In this document: in pieces, positions 33,230 to 48,200 of the stretch | How the letters are laid out: every line of letters begins with the position of its first letter | Position numbering within the stretch: position 1 is the stretch's first letter | DNA from: Branchiostoma floridae | Taxonomy: Eukaryota > Chordata > Leptocardii > Amphioxiformes > Branchiostomatidae | Direction: 5' to 3' | Assembly (NCBI RefSeq): GCF_000003815.2 | Contig: NC_049980.1 | Location: 4,193,742 to 4,257,741 of the forward strand | Length of the DNA: 64,000 nucleotides | Notes under the pieces: model-generated | What the model was told of the DNA's origin: nothing | Databases searched by the model: none | Seen by the model: only the letters and a program-made list of their open reading frames with translations | Translations under genes and position numbers: made by a program

Positions 33230-36200
33230 GTGGGTGGTTTCCCATTTATTTTTAACCCTTACCGCACTTAAGTATCCGTCTAGCTACCTGCTCTCTATTA
33301 GTTACTGATTCGGTTAGCAGATAGAAGGTTAACTTTGTAAAGACTTCTTTTGAATGAAGAAAAAAAATCTAATCTTTTTTTTTTAATTCATAACTCTTAT
33401 TATGAAAACTTTGCGGTTGAAATCTAATATCACATCTTTTTCCGACCGCCTAGGCGCTTGAAAACATTGCAACTTAGTCGGGCGCACTTCTTTAAAAACA
33501 TAATGTAGGAAAAACATATTTGCTTTCATCTTCTTCATTCATAATTCGTATTATGATAAAAAAAATAATATCGTATCCTTTTTCGACCGCCTAGGCTCAA
33601 ACATTGCAACTTATCCGGGGGCACTTTAAAAAATAATGTCTGAAAAACATATTTACTTTCATCTTTTTCATTCATCTTTTTCATTCATATTTCTAATAAT
33701 GCTGACCTATAAAAGATTTAATATTGCATCCTTTTTCGATCGCCTAGTTAGGCTCAAACATTGCAACTTAGCCGGGCGAACCTCATTAACCCTCAAGCAC
33801 CCGACCTTTTTTTGCGACTTAAATGACCGAGTGGGGTCCAAACGGACCCCAAAATGTTTTGTTCATAAAATCTCAGTACCATTTCTTATCAGCGATCAAT
33901 GTATAAACATTGCTTTGTCAATGTAAGAGGAAGATTTTGAGATGTTAAGGTGTTGATAATTCCAACTCATTATCATAATCTATGCAAAAGTTCAGAAGGT
34001 CCACGTTTTGCACTAAACCTATTCCGACCAGATAGGGGAATTTTGAGGCCCTCAGCAACATTTATGTCGCATAACTCATGAACGGCTGGAGCTAAAGCTA
34101 CGAAACTTGGTAATTTATCACAAGATATTGTTTGCAAAAGTTTTTAGTCAATAAAGTAAGTCTATCATTTTGGGGGGTTGCCATGGCAACCATATTCTAA
34201 CGCATATTTTTGCCAAAATTTGACAATTTCAATTCAAATAAGGTTTTCTTGGTAAACTACCTGTTTTCTGACAACAATTAAATTCTATGAAATTCAATGT
34301 AATTTTCATGACTTAAAAGTTATAATTTATGCTAATTTCATGACGTCATTGGTCAAAATCCAAAATGGCCGCCCTGATTAGGCAAATGACGTCATAATGT
34401 CGTCACATTACATGTTGATGACACATAAATTTTTGTGATGATTTAGGTTTACATTATTATTATTGTCTAAAAGTTTGGTAGTCATATTGTAAGTGGTTAA
34501 GGAGTTAGCCTCCAAAGTTTCTTTTAAAAACTGCACATTTTTGCTGGGGTCCGTTTGGACCCCAGAGGGACTGAACACAAACTATCTTTATAATTTCCAC
34601 ATTATTGTACTAATCTTTGCGAAAACTTAGGAGAAGGTATAAGACATATTGACTGACAAAGTCACGGAAGTATTTTTTCTTCAGATCAAAAATGTTCAAA
34701 TGGCACTTCAAAATGTACGCCTGGGGTCCAAATGGACCCCACTCGGGTGTTTGAGGGTTAAAAATCAGTGCATTTGAAACCACATCGCGGACGTATTTAC
34801 TTGACTAATATTGGTCCAGTGGTTATGGTCTCACGACTCTATAGAAGCTCCATGGAACCGAACATAAATTAGATAACGTCTTTGTGGTTTCATTGCAATA
34901 TGTTTATACTATTCATAAACCATGGAAAGACGTTTATTGCATATTCCTGTTGCAGTGGCATAGCTACTGGACGACTATGCATCAATTTTAAGATAATATT
35001 ACACCAAGTTTTGCAAACGTGAACACGAATGCATATTTATTAACGTTATGTTTCCCCGATAGAAAAAAAAAGCATATAATTTTTTGCTGTTGTGATGTTC
35101 TTTCTTATTCTTCTTTCAAACCGGTGGTTTTAAACCGCAATGTTTTTAAAAAATCTTGAACTTTGACACCACCGGAAGTCGACTTGAAATCCCTGAGTAC
35201 CCTGTTTTAAAAGCAACAGATATAGGTTACCCCGCGGATAAAGGTGTACTAGAGTTACCAGGCCTTGCATAGACTTCTCGCTTGTCAACGTACTATCAGG
35301 TGAATGTATCGACAGATGAAATTCACTCTATATTGTTGGGCCAAACGCATTGAATGGTTTATACGCACGGTAACATTATTCAATGTTACCGTGGCTTTTA
35401 CTGTAAAGGAGTTCGATACGGCAATGGGCAATTTACCATAACCGTGGTAATTGTCACGACGCGTATTTCCTGACGGGCGGCCATACATAAACGTTGTGTT
35501 GTTCGGCTGTCAGTTACAATGATACACGCTTGTGTTGGGCCATGTGGATTCAGTTATATGGTTGACACCCTCGCGCATCAATTTTCTTTCGTTTCCAATA
35601 AATACATTTATGACCATAGTCCAAATGACGCAAAGTAGCTACAAAATTAGCAAATAAGTTGAGCAAGTTGAAAAATATCAGAAAAGAGATTCGAAGGTTG
35701 GTTGATACCAGTGTCAGTTCCCAAGTCTAAGAAGATGTGAAAGAACAGAAATTAAGAACCTATAATACGGTTGACCATACTCTGTCTGTTCAGTCATTTG
35801 TTCAACTTTTCCTGATCGCTTTTTGTCAAACTTTTCGTTTTTCTTACCACGCTTGCATCAGTTTTGGGTCCCCAGAGGATGTCATCCATATAATCAAATC
35901 AACATGGCCTTATCTCTAGCCATAACGACCCATAAAGGCGAGCACGCGTGGTGGTTTTGACGACCAAAAACCGACAAGAGAAACTAGGCCACCCGTGTGT
36001 GCTCACGCGGACTTTTGAGTTATTGTGACTGGAAGAAGAAGAAGAAGAAACAAAATGCTAAGCCCAGTGACACATGTACGCAACGTGAACAGTACTATGA
36101 CGTAACCACCACTAGGCACATGTACACAAAACACTAAACATCTGTTTGAATGAGGCCACTTCAAGTCCTGTGCATGCATGCAGATGTTTTGAAATCAAAT

Positions 36201-39200
36201 TATACCATTTGATGAAAAGACAGGGCTATATAGTCAATCTACAGTAACCGTGTTAATTGTCACGACGTTCCTGACCACTTTTTGTCACACTTTCCGTTTT
36301 TCTTACCACGCTTGCATCAGTTTTGGGGTTCCCAGAGGATGTCATCCATATAATTAAATCAACATGGTTTCATCTGTAACCATAACGCAGCAATCGACCC
36401 ATAAAAGACGGACCTTTATCGCTTTGTGAAGACTGAAAAATGTCTCGGCCTTTGTACTGGGTTTCTGGAGTGGCCCTCAATGGCTCATCACCATCATTAT
36501 CGGTCGAAGTGCTTACGCACGACGGGGTTATACCGCCCCTTACGGGGTGACATACCCTTTCTCTGGCTAATTACAAGACGGGGATGCGCCAGGTCTCCCG
36601 TCCGTTTGAATGATGTTAATCACCGTATGGCTGATACGAGACAGAGGTTCGCAAGGCCTCTACCTGGGTGATTTGAAGTGAATTACCAACTCCAGACAGA
36701 AAAATTTGCACCATCGCACACCGCACCATCGTACGTGCATGGGGTGTGACTTTTCCCATACACGGAACCTCCATTAACGTCCTATCCGAGGGACGGCCCA
36801 AGCCGAAGCTAGGTACTCATTTTCACCTGAGTAAAGTGAAGAAAGTCGTGTAAAGTCGTGTATTTATTTTTTCCTTTTTATCCGCCGGTTTGTCATAAGT
36901 TGGACAATTTGAAGAAGACAAAATGTCGGCTACGTGTTTATTGTAGAAATGGCAAAAAAAAAGTTCTGTTTCTGACGGATGCACGTTTGTGTCGCAGAAC
37001 AGAATCCATTTGGGTATCAGATTCTGTGGTGAATTACTGTGCATGGCCTCTGTTATGTCTCGTAGACAATGTTTGATGTGTCTACGGACACCCTCCCCGC
37101 CAGCCATCAGTTTGAAGCCTTAGACCTGACGTCACAGACATGAGTTCTCCCGTAAATGTTGCTAAGTAGACTGGGGCGGAGATGTTTTTGTGGCGATTAG
37201 TTAAAAGGTTAAGGTAGTAACGTAGTCTTTTGGGGGCCGTAGGGGTCGTGGATTGTTATATACTGTGTCTAGGGGACGGTATTCGAAAGCGGAGCCCATC
37301 CCTCTCCTTCCACAAATTAACCCCTGTAACCACATAACATACATTTTCATAATTCCACCAGGTGCCATTATACCGCCACCTCAAAAAACGTTGTTATAGA
37401 TGCCTTCTCAATATTGTCTTCAACACCTAAATATCTGTATTGTATTTCATTTGGTGTTGAAGGCAATCTTGGGAATACTTCTATTCTAACGTTTTTTTGA
37501 GGTGGCGGTATTATGGCACCTGGTTGAATTATGATAGTCCATGTTACCCATTTTTACGTCTGGATGGAGTGAGGAAAGTCGTGTTGAGCGCCGTTCCAAA
37601 TGACGCAACGTCTGGCCAAGACATTTAACCCGTTATATCACTAGCCTAACTACTCGGCTATTCGACATCGCTGTATAAGCCGTGGTTTTGACGAACAAAA
37701 ACCGACAAGAGAAACTAGGCCAGCCCGTGTGCTCTCACGCGGACTTTTGTTAAATGTCTCTGGGGGCCGAAACAGGATACTACTAAGCCCAGCGACACAT
37801 GTATGCAACGTGCACAGTAGTGTTACGTGTCCGTCACTAGATACTCAAACACTTGACTTTTGTTTGAATAGGGCCACTTTGAATTCTCAGTCTGTTTGTT
37901 GAAACGTTTTGAAATCTAATGTTGCAACTTAATGATGCGGGCCTATAACTTTTATCTATTACTTAATGAACAATTATCAATACTAAATAGGCACATATTT
38001 CAATGCTTCTATACTTGACATACACTTTACACCAACCGTTGGTATGCAAAACCCCACAATTCTCTTCATTAGCGATTTACACTAACCAATACAGTATAAC
38101 CTTTCGTCTAGAGGTCTGTACATTCATACCACACGTAATATATAGCAACTATAAATTCATATTCTTTATACAATTAGATATAATTTAAGCTCCGTACATT
38201 TTCAGCTTTATCAAGAAGCGAGAAGTTGAACCTGTACATACTGAATTAAGTATACGTATACATTAGTTGTAGATTTAGCAAAATCTCATTCTCATATTAC
38301 TGTATCTGTGCTACTGCTTTTTTTATTGAAAAATGAATGTAATAATACAAATAAAGGTACGAGGACGAAGTAACGGCGGACTCAAATTGTACTTATTTCA
38401 GCGTCGCCACATATACAGAAATTGAAAATAATATATTGCACATGACTATAATAACTAAATAACTAGATAAGAATATACATACATGAAAATAGAACAGTGA
38501 GCGTGAGTCAACCCCCCCCCCTACCGGTAGAACAATGAAACAGAGAATGATACTTGAACTTAATAACGTTTTGAAGATATGATATAAACATGTGTAGCCG
38601 GCATAACATTAGCTCGCTGAAGCATAAACGTGAAATAAAAGCATCTCATTCATTTATTCATTTATCAATCGGTAGAGTTCATGAACACTAAGCATCTATC
38701 ACTATCTTATCCTACCCGCTACAGGTCCCGACATTCACACCGTACGCCCTACGGGAGTCCAACGGGCAGGATAGACCAGTAGACCACTACCTGGGGGAAC
38801 TCAAGTTCGCCATCGAATTCGTCAAGAGAGGCAGACAACTGAAGGTACAAATTATCATTGAAGAAGTGTTGTTTGGTAATTTTTGTTGCCATACATTGTA
38901 CCATGTACGATTGTCGAGCAAGAAATATGTTGATCTCTCCTTGGTACTGAAAGAATGACTGTAGTAACTAGAAGTACAAGGTATTGCATTAGCGTACTTT
39001 GCACCAAGCAAACTGTGATGTTTCAAACAAGTGTACAGTATGTTGTTGTTAAGGACAGAATGGCCTACTTTGCGGTATTTCAAAAACTTAGCAGGCCTTT
39101 TTCATCTTGCTTTATACAGCTCACATACGTCAGAAATACGATGCAAATGATGCAAATATGCTGAAAAGTTTTTTTTCAAATCATTCACGTGAAGGTCTTG

Positions 39201-42200
39201 TTCTCGAGAACATTATCAATTTCGGTGTAAAATGTTACATACTGTGCCTTTAAACGACACATTTTTGGTGCCAATCTTTAAAAGGGAATTTTTGTTTGTT
39301 TTTCAGGTGTCAATCATCAAGGCAGAGAGTCTAGGTGGCCACAAACACGCCAAGAACAACATCAACAGCTACATCCGGCTGTACCTGCTGCCCGGTAAGG
39401 TGGGGCGACAGCAGACACGGACAGTCAAACACACCAGGAACCCCATCTTCAACGAGGAGTTCTACTTCGGTGGACTAGGTCTACAGGTGGGTTTATGAGT
39501 ATGTAATTTGATGTAAGAATAGTGAACGCCATCTCTAGGAACTCCTTTTTCAACCAGGAGTTCTACTTCGGTGGACTAGGTCTACAGGTGGGTTTATGAG
39601 TATGTGATTTGATATAAGGATAGTGAACGCTATCGCTAGGAACCCCATCTTCAACGAGGAGTTCTACTTCGGTGGGCTAGGTCTACAGGTGAGCAAAAAA
39701 CTTATGAGTATGTAATTTGATATAAGGATAGTGAACGCTATCGCTAGGAACCCCATCTTCAACGAGGAGTTCTACTTCGGTGGGCTGGGTCTACAGGTGA
39801 GCAAAAAACTTATGAGTATGTTATTTGATATAAGGATAGTGAACGCTATCGCTAGGAATCCCATCTTCAACGAGGAGTTCTACTTCGGTGGACTAGGTCT
39901 ACAGGTGGGTTTAATAGTATGTAATTTGATATAAGGATAGTGAACGCTACCGCTAGTAACTCCATCTTCAGCGAGAAGCTCTACTTCAGTGGGCTGGGGC
40001 TATAGGTGGCTTCAGTACTAAGCACATGTACAGTAAATATGACATAAGGATAGTGGACACTATCGCTAGGAACCTCTTCTTCAAAGAGGAGTTCTTCTAC
40101 AGTGGGCTGGGTCTAGGTTGGCTAAGGGGTATAAACAATATAAGGACATTGTGAAGATAGCACTTGATATGAGGAAAGTTGGTTATTTCTAGGTAACCCC
40201 GTTTTCAGCGAGAAGTCACTGGCTACTCCGTATTTTAGCATTATATAACATCATGGACTACCCAAACCAAAGCAAAATGCCGTGTTCTCTGTTGTTGTAT
40301 TTATCTCTGTCAGTTTTAGTTTTCATTTGCCATAGGTGAGACTAATTTTAGCTGCTTGCTTGTCGAGTTGATAGATACATAAAAAAGCACTTACAAAACA
40401 TGTAAGTCATACATGCTATATATGCCCTTTGACCCAAAAACTTGGTTGCAAACACGTGTACCCAAGGCACGTTGCTCAGACGATCTGCAACGTGCTCCTT
40501 CCAAGTATCCCGCAAAGACGATCTTATTACAGCATCCAGCCACTTCAGTCAGCTTCAGATGTTAACCTTGTTACATGTTCAGATTGCTTCTGGTGGCAGT
40601 TGTGATTAGATTGGCGGCGGTCTCTCCGTAATTAGAGCACGGCTAAATCTGATTTCTGCTCCCCCAAGCTGAAACGACTGACGCCGGCATTGTCAGGAAA
40701 AAGTCTGCGGGGGGAAACATATATATATACGTATCGGCTATATTTGTGTCTGTCTACGTGCAAGGTACTGCAAATAGGCTGGAAAAATAGAGCTATACTC
40801 GTACAACCTTGGATATTTAAAGGCGTCTAGAAATAGATAGGTAAACATTATATGCGCAACGTACCGCAAGAATCGCCTTGAGTGAATTTTGCGGCGACGT
40901 CGAGAAATGATATTACCTTTATCGAACGCAGAAAATAGCGCAGAATTTGTTAGTAACGGAAGTGTTATTTTGTCAACGTGTCGACACAACCAGGCAAATC
41001 AAGGAACCATTTTCTCCTTGTCCGAGAAAGAAAATAAAATTAAGTCTTTCCTAATTTAAAAAAAAAAACGGGTAAAGTTCCTAAGCAGGTACCCCAAATC
41101 ACCAAAAGACTTAGACAGGAGGTAGCTATCACGACACAATTAATAATTTCCTAGAACGTTCAGACGAAGAGCAGCAAATCAGTATTTTACAAGGGGTGAA
41201 GTTTCCTATCTCTGCTGATTGTTTTTTAAACGGTGTTTTTGTCCTGTTTTTTAGATGCTGAACGACATGAAGCTGCGCATGAAGGTGTTCAGCAAGACTC
41301 CGCACCTGCGCAGAGACGAGCTGCTGGGGGAGGTGCAGGTGGTGCTGGGTACCCTGGACCTGAGTCACGAGAACCGCCTCTGGAGAAATCTAGAGCCCAA
41401 AACTGAAGCGGAGGTAAGATCTTGTCATCATTAAGTTAGGGATAGGGCAGACAATTAAGATGAGCACAACCATCTGAAGTAAATAGCGCGGTGCAGGCGG
41501 GATTTACAGACCAAACCATATAGTCTTTCTCGAACTCGTAACTCCGGTAGTGGGCCACTGGTACCTGGAAGTTTGTATCTCACACAAACATCTCGGCACA
41601 TTTGAACGAACACTGTTTCAGTCCGTTGAATCACGTGACTCTTGTCATGGGTCAAAGGTGACAGAAAGTCAAGTACCATCTAGTACATGTACCGAAAATG
41701 GTCGGCGCAAATTTCCAAAAAAGCTTTAAAGAAGGGAATAATAAAGTCATGTGTTCGATGTAGTGCGCCTTTCATCATAAAGAAGCTTTAACTTAAGGGT
41801 CGACGTAGCGATGACCTATATAGCTAGCCCTAACCTAACACATGCACACATCACACATACACTTTTGTTTGTTGCATCTTTTGTATATTTGTATTAAAAA
41901 TTATATCAGTGTCATTAATGTTATTTTCCTTTCCACACAGGACCTGGGCATGCTGAATGTGTCTCTCTGCTACCAGCCCAGATCAGAAAACCTCATCGTT
42001 ACCGTCATCAAGGCCGAGGGGATGCCGAGAAACAACATCTTAACTCCACCTGGTGAGTACTCTCGACTTGTCCTGTATCAAAGTTTGTAACTGAAACGCC
42101 ACTGCAGTTCTATAGAAAGTCGTTGGAGGGCCCAAACTTCGTTCAGTTATTTTCGAACACGAGAGCTATCTAAGACTTAAACTTGTGACGACAGCTTGTA

Positions 42201-45200
42201 CAGAATATAAGACAGAAACACGTTCTCCTGTAGTACTAAGGATAACCGCCAGGGAGCCAAAATAACGGTTCTTTGATAGGACAATATATAGCTAGCCTGC
42301 GCTTTCTTGCAAATGAACTATATCCCAAATCCACCGAATACACTCTACACTCAAACACTACATTACAAATGAATATAACACCAACATAGAAAACAGCGCC
42401 TGCGAATTCCTGGAATACCAATCATGCTTAACACGCTTCGCAGATTGCTTCATTAGTTTTTCCAGGAATATATCTGAACATTCCAGGAAAAAAAGAACAT
42501 GAGAATCACCACGGGTTGTTACAAAGACACCTCTGAAATTGGACTGTCTTTGAAACATTTTTTTCACGTATACGTAGTCCGGGTATAGACATTCATTATT
42601 GCAGTCTAGTGAAGTCAGATATCTTTGAACATTAAGCCAAAGGCCTAGTACGAAGTAATCTCCAGAACTGCACTGCAATCCTCAGACCTCCGAGGCGTTA
42701 AAGTCATCATTACAAAACTACTTCTAGAGTTTCTTCCGCCTCTTTCAAACAAAAATCGATAGACAAAAGCGTCAGAAGAAAGTTTCTTCATGGATATACA
42801 GGGAAGCGAATCCAATTCTCTTGCGAGCCTATCTACTGACTACAGCGCGCATCCAAGAATCCCAAACACACATTTATATTCAGAACCACATCTTATCCAG
42901 ACCTTCAAAGGCCTCCAATTAGGGACTCGGCGCTTTTTAATGTAGAGGTCGTGTAGGTGTTGCCTGATTGTCTCCTAGATTATTGGAAGTTGAGGGGAAA
43001 ACTCCGGAAGAATCCGAACCACCATCAGCGATCGGTTAAAACAGCATTTTCCAACGCAGGGATCAGAAAGGGGTCATGCGAGATTGTTTTAAAAGCCGCC
43101 AGCGCCTGCGGTTTTCTCTCAGTGGACGTCCATCAAAAAGCTCACGCCGCACAAACGTCTTAAGATTTCCAAGAATTACTCATAGGTTAGAGAAGACACC
43201 GACAAAGAACAGGGAATGGAGACTTAATGCGATGTTGAGACGCGACCAAGGAGAAGGAAATCACCAAGTCTTGGAGCTGATTTCAGATAACTTCAGCGCA
43301 ACTACAGACGGAATCATCCATAGACATGGTAACCACTGGCGTAATCTTCTCACTTGCTAACCACGATCATTTGACGTCAACAATGGGTCAAAGGTTATTA
43401 GAAGTCGATATCGCCCCCTGGTCTGGAAAAGGAATACCCTCTTTGATCCTTTTTCATATTTGCTTTTGGACTGACATGGATAACGTGGCATTGCACTCAA
43501 GGTTTGTAACTTATATTAACAGTGCCACATACACGGTACAGGCAGAAGGTAAAGGTAGTCTTTTACCTCTCCCACCGAAGTGAGGTACCCATTTCTACAC
43601 CTGGGTGAAGTGAGGAAAGTGGCACAATGTCGGGGGGGGGGCACGGCGGGGATCGAACTCAGGACCTGTAGATTCCAAGCCAAGCGCTCTACCAGTTACG
43701 CCACGCCCGACGCTGATACTTGCTCTCGTGGATTGCAAGCATAAAGGTTCATACAAATGCAGCTATAAATATCTAGCCCTTAATCTTCCGGTTCGTTCGA
43801 GGCTTAGCTCGGTAAGAGCCCGCGACAGCCTGCTTGAGTGACCCACAGGAATCCCCATCAGAGCCCCGGGGCAATGTTCATCCGGCTGTTAACAGCTTCC
43901 ATCTAAATGGACCTTTAGGTGTTCTCATCCTGTGAAGAATAAAATCCCGAACAAATTCCACGCCTCACGCCTCCTTCCACGGTTTAAAGACGTCCCATTA
44001 AAGACCACACGTGGGTTTGAGTAGGTGTAACACGAGTGTCATTTCAGAGGCATTCCTCTCCAGAAGGAGTGTTATATTTTCCAACAGATAATGTATATCC
44101 GACCTTTTGTGTCATTCAACTTTTGTGGCATTCCCTATACGTGCAGACACTTCCATTATCGTAAATATTTTCCAAATGAGTGAGAAGCGCTAAGCACACC
44201 AATAAGGCCAATTACTCATGTAATATCAAAGAACACGAAACAAGAAGAGTCTTTTCTAAGCGCTCATGAAATTAGTTTTGTTAACTTACGTAAGTCAGGT
44301 GTTTTCAGGCAAATTGTATTCGGCCACTGGCTGAGATTGATTACTTGAATTTGAGTGTACTTGGGAGGATCAGCAGAAGCTTGTTATACACATGGAGCTA
44401 ATGAGTACTTTTTAGTTTAATGCGAAGCATAATCTTTTTTATTACTTCCTAAGATTAATATATATCGGGAAAGGTTACTACCTTCTGGAGTGGAATGCCC
44501 CTTTAACAAGCCGCACCCAGTGGAGCCGATGGAGCATTTACATTCAGAAGAACTCCTAATTCAGCACCGTGAACAGACACGGATCAATCAGAGGCGGTTC
44601 AATTCACCTTGAATGTTCACCTTGTAGTACAACCAGCAGGTCCCCATTTTAAGTAATGAGGCTGTTATAACGTGCTTGAGGTACCTCTTTGAATGCAGAA
44701 CTTCATTTTACATTCCTTCCGCGCAAGACGAGCGCAGCTCTAAACATGTTACCTCTCCACGGATTCGAACCTGGGTCTTCCAGTTACCAACTAATTTGAA
44801 CCAGGAGCTGAACTCTGAACTGATTGGGCTACAGGGACATCCTGCATGGTGGCTCTGTATTCTTTACATGATTTTTACCGTAGAGAATTTCATTCGGCTC
44901 GCCTATCTTTCAATGAAAGGCCGCCAGACGCGCCATGAATGGAGCCAACTAGTACTCCCGTCGTTTAGAATGCTAAAATTGGGCAAGGAAAATTGTGTCT
45001 TGCTGCCCTAGCATTGGAAAGTTCCCCTATCATTGCGGCTTAACACTATATTGACCGGGCCTTTTGGGGATTCCTGGGTCCGGGAGGATGATTTACTCGT
45101 AACGTTTCAAATGTATTAGATAAAACGTTCACTACCAAGACGAAAAATCATAAACTTACATTATTTTAGTATAGAAATGTTGCCAGCAAAATTGTAGGAA

Positions 45201-48200
45201 AAGTCACCAAGTTTAGTTGTCCTAACCCACATCGTTCGATAGTTATACGACATCAAATTTGGCCTGGACACTTTAAGCCCCCCCCCCCTTCAGGCAAAAA
45301 GCGTTTTCGCCATATTGCGAATGATCCCATTGCAGATGTGCAAAACTACACGTAGATTTGTTAGCATTGCTGTCAAACCGACATGTGTCTGACCCAAAAT
45401 CCCCTGTGACAACAAGTTTCCTACAAGTCTGTGCAAATAACCACCCGCCGTCTACCCGCTAAAATGACCTTTCAAACCTGATCCTTTCAGTGAACACATT
45501 TGATAAAGCGTTTGATATAACGGTTCTTAATGTTAGAGCATTAGTGTGAGGCGCAAAGGATTTGATATAGATGGGTTCGGGCTTTGTTCAAAGAGTTCGA
45601 TTGCCTGAAAAACCATTTACGGATTGTGCGAAGCCCAGCAAGTCTTTTTGGGGGCATTGAAAGCGTCAACGTTCTTACCATACTGGCCTTCCGTATAATC
45701 ATCTGTCACTATATTCTGCATCTACAGTCTTTGAAGAGTCCTGTAGCTGCATTCAGTCTGTCTTCATCTTTTTTTCCACTGTGCTTTTGCATCCTGCAAG
45801 CTTCAATAGCTTTTAGCCTTCCATATGACAAGTAAAATGCCTTACAGCTACATATATGCATGGCAGGTGATCAATGAAAAGACTCTCTGGTAGATTTCTT
45901 CTTCCATTTCCTCCACTTCATGGTGCATTTTTGTCTCGCAGCGTTTTAATCAAATATCTTTATTCTCAAATATGACAAAAACGCTGATCAAATTTCCACT
46001 GTGTACTCAGTTTCCGTGTTGACTCATTGGGATTCAGCGGCAGTTCTGACAACACCTTCGAAGCTTCATTCTCAACTGGAAAAGCTTTGGTTGTCTCCAG
46101 TTGGCACTGATAATCACAGTAGAGTTGATTCGGTAAAAGGCCGTGGCAGGCGGTCGTGTGCGAACGAAATATGAAACAAGTTGGGCCTAGAATGGGATGT
46201 TTTATGTTGTTGTTAGACATTGGCTTTCATAGATGGACGCGTTTCGGGGACAAAGTGATGGTAAAGGTAGTCTAATAGCCATTTTGAGGCCGCAGGGGTA
46301 GTGGGGTGTTATCCACTGTTTCTAGCTATAGTCCATGGTATTGGAAGGTGGGGCCCATCTCTCTCCTTGAACGGCCTTGTGCCTCCATAAGGCTTAGATC
46401 ACCTTTCCAAACCGGGGCCCGGACGGGCAGCTTTGGGGAGCGAAAAGAATCATATGAAAGACATCAAAATACAAAACTGTCAAAATAAGATCCATGGGTA
46501 TGATATTTTTGTATTTCTATGTATACATTTTGATTTTTCGTTTCTTAAAACATCCCGGCTGGACCCCGGTTTGGAAATGTGACCTAAGCCTAACCGAAGT
46601 CACGTACCGATTTTTACACCTAGGTGGAGTGAGGAAGGTCGTGTACGGTGCCTTTCCCAAGGTCACAACATCGGTGGCATGTCAGAACTCTTTGGGCTTT
46701 GGGCCAAACTACATATTAACCATTACGCCAACACTACAACGCTAGACTAGACAGAAATTGCTCATATCTAATGGGAGTCGCGACATGCACACGGTAATTG
46801 CTAACCCCATCCGGCGAAGGCATCATTTTGTCAGCGTGGAAGAAAATTTTTGCATCAATCTCTAACTTTTGTTCAAATCATTATCCAAGACCGGAACAAA
46901 CACCAGTAAGTATTATTGTGCATAATGTTTGAATTCCACTCTAAAAATGACAGTCAACCAATCAGAGAACCACCCAAACGTTTTATTTTGTAAAGCACAA
47001 AAAGTTGAAAAGAGTTCTTTCACCGTCAGTCACGAGTTATACCACCTGCAGCGATTTCCTTTTCCGTTCTGTTCTCCCGTTTCTGTCGACCTTTCTGCCC
47101 TGTCAGCTGTCCTACTGCGATAATGATGTTTCCTGTGGATTGGCTTCCCCGGGCCTCCTGCTGCTCAAGACTATGTAGGGTCACACCGGTGTTAAAGGTG
47201 TTTGCTACGGTGGGAATGAAAAACCCTGTATCAATATATGTCATCCAGTAAAAATTCGGCCGTCGAAGGTATTCTGAAAACGTCACAGGTAGGCGCACAG
47301 GTGTTGAAGGTAGGACTCCAGGTGTTGCAGGTAGGGTCACATTGGTGTTAAAGGTGTTTGAAATAGCTTTTGCTGTATGGCTGTGACGACAGCTCATTTG
47401 GTGTCATGAGGTCGGCCCTAGCCACGTGCCTGCGAATCCAGTGTTGTATCCACTCAACGAACGTTGATGTGATATCCACTTAACGAACACAACAACCGTC
47501 TTTTTGGTAGGCAATACAAAGAACGATTCGCACTGCCGCCCTTATATTACCAGGTCCTGACGGGAATACTAACGATACTGGTTACAGACGTTGGTCCCGA
47601 TGAACCCCATTTGCTTAATTGCACTGCTTTGACTAGTCACTGGAAAATTGGAGGCACCATACTTTATTGTGGCCTTTCATTGGATTTTGTAATGAAGTAA
47701 ATTTACACCCATGTGAACGCCACTGTAAACTAAAGGTCCCTAGGAAGCTCAACTACAAAGCCATAATGGAAAAGATTGATTAAAATGTTCTTTGACTCAG
47801 AAATTAGACTCACAGGAATTTTTGACTGAATCACTCAGTGGCTGGTCACGTGTCTTAGCGCACCTGTGACGTCAGCAATTGGTCAAAGGTTAATGAAAGT
47901 CGCTATCGTCCCCCGTCTGAAGAAAAAGACTGAAAATTCCGTCGAGCCCAATTTCTTAACTTTGATAACAATCTACCCTTTCTAAAATGTAACTTACCAA
48001 CTAAGGCCCGCTAGCACTCAGCAAAATCTATGGGCCAATAGGAATCGATTCTAATCGATCTTACTTCATGTGAACAACCCAAATCAGGGAAAAGCCAGAT
48101 TGATGCGTATGGTAGATGAATAGCGAATCCAGAGAGTAGAAAGTTGCGACAGATCTACAGAGTCAGCTTACAGGCGTGCCCTGTGTGGCAGAGACTATCA

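Larger units (their letters stand above)
35949..37895. repeat. Direct repeat pair of about 215 bp in intron 1
   Basis: Copies at 35949-36170 and 37681-37895 share GTGGTTTTGACGA, CAAAAACCGACAAGAGAAAC and CTAAGCCCAG.GACACATGTA. They bracket the other intron 1 repeats at 36240-37650. Confidence 0.8.

Noticed and set aside
32841-33308. Other frames of 78-155 codons over exon 1
   Set aside because: Shadows of the GC-rich coding exon; only the frame with C2CD4 motifs and phase-0 splicing fits.
39731-39934. 67-codon frame repeating NPIFNEEFYFGGLGLQ as a separate gene or exon
   Set aside because: It is part of the intronic tandem repeat of exon 3; there is no acceptor that would keep the frame.
45966-46220. 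84-codon minus-strand frame as a retrotransposon fragment
   Set aside because: No motif I could name; no repeat partner in the window.
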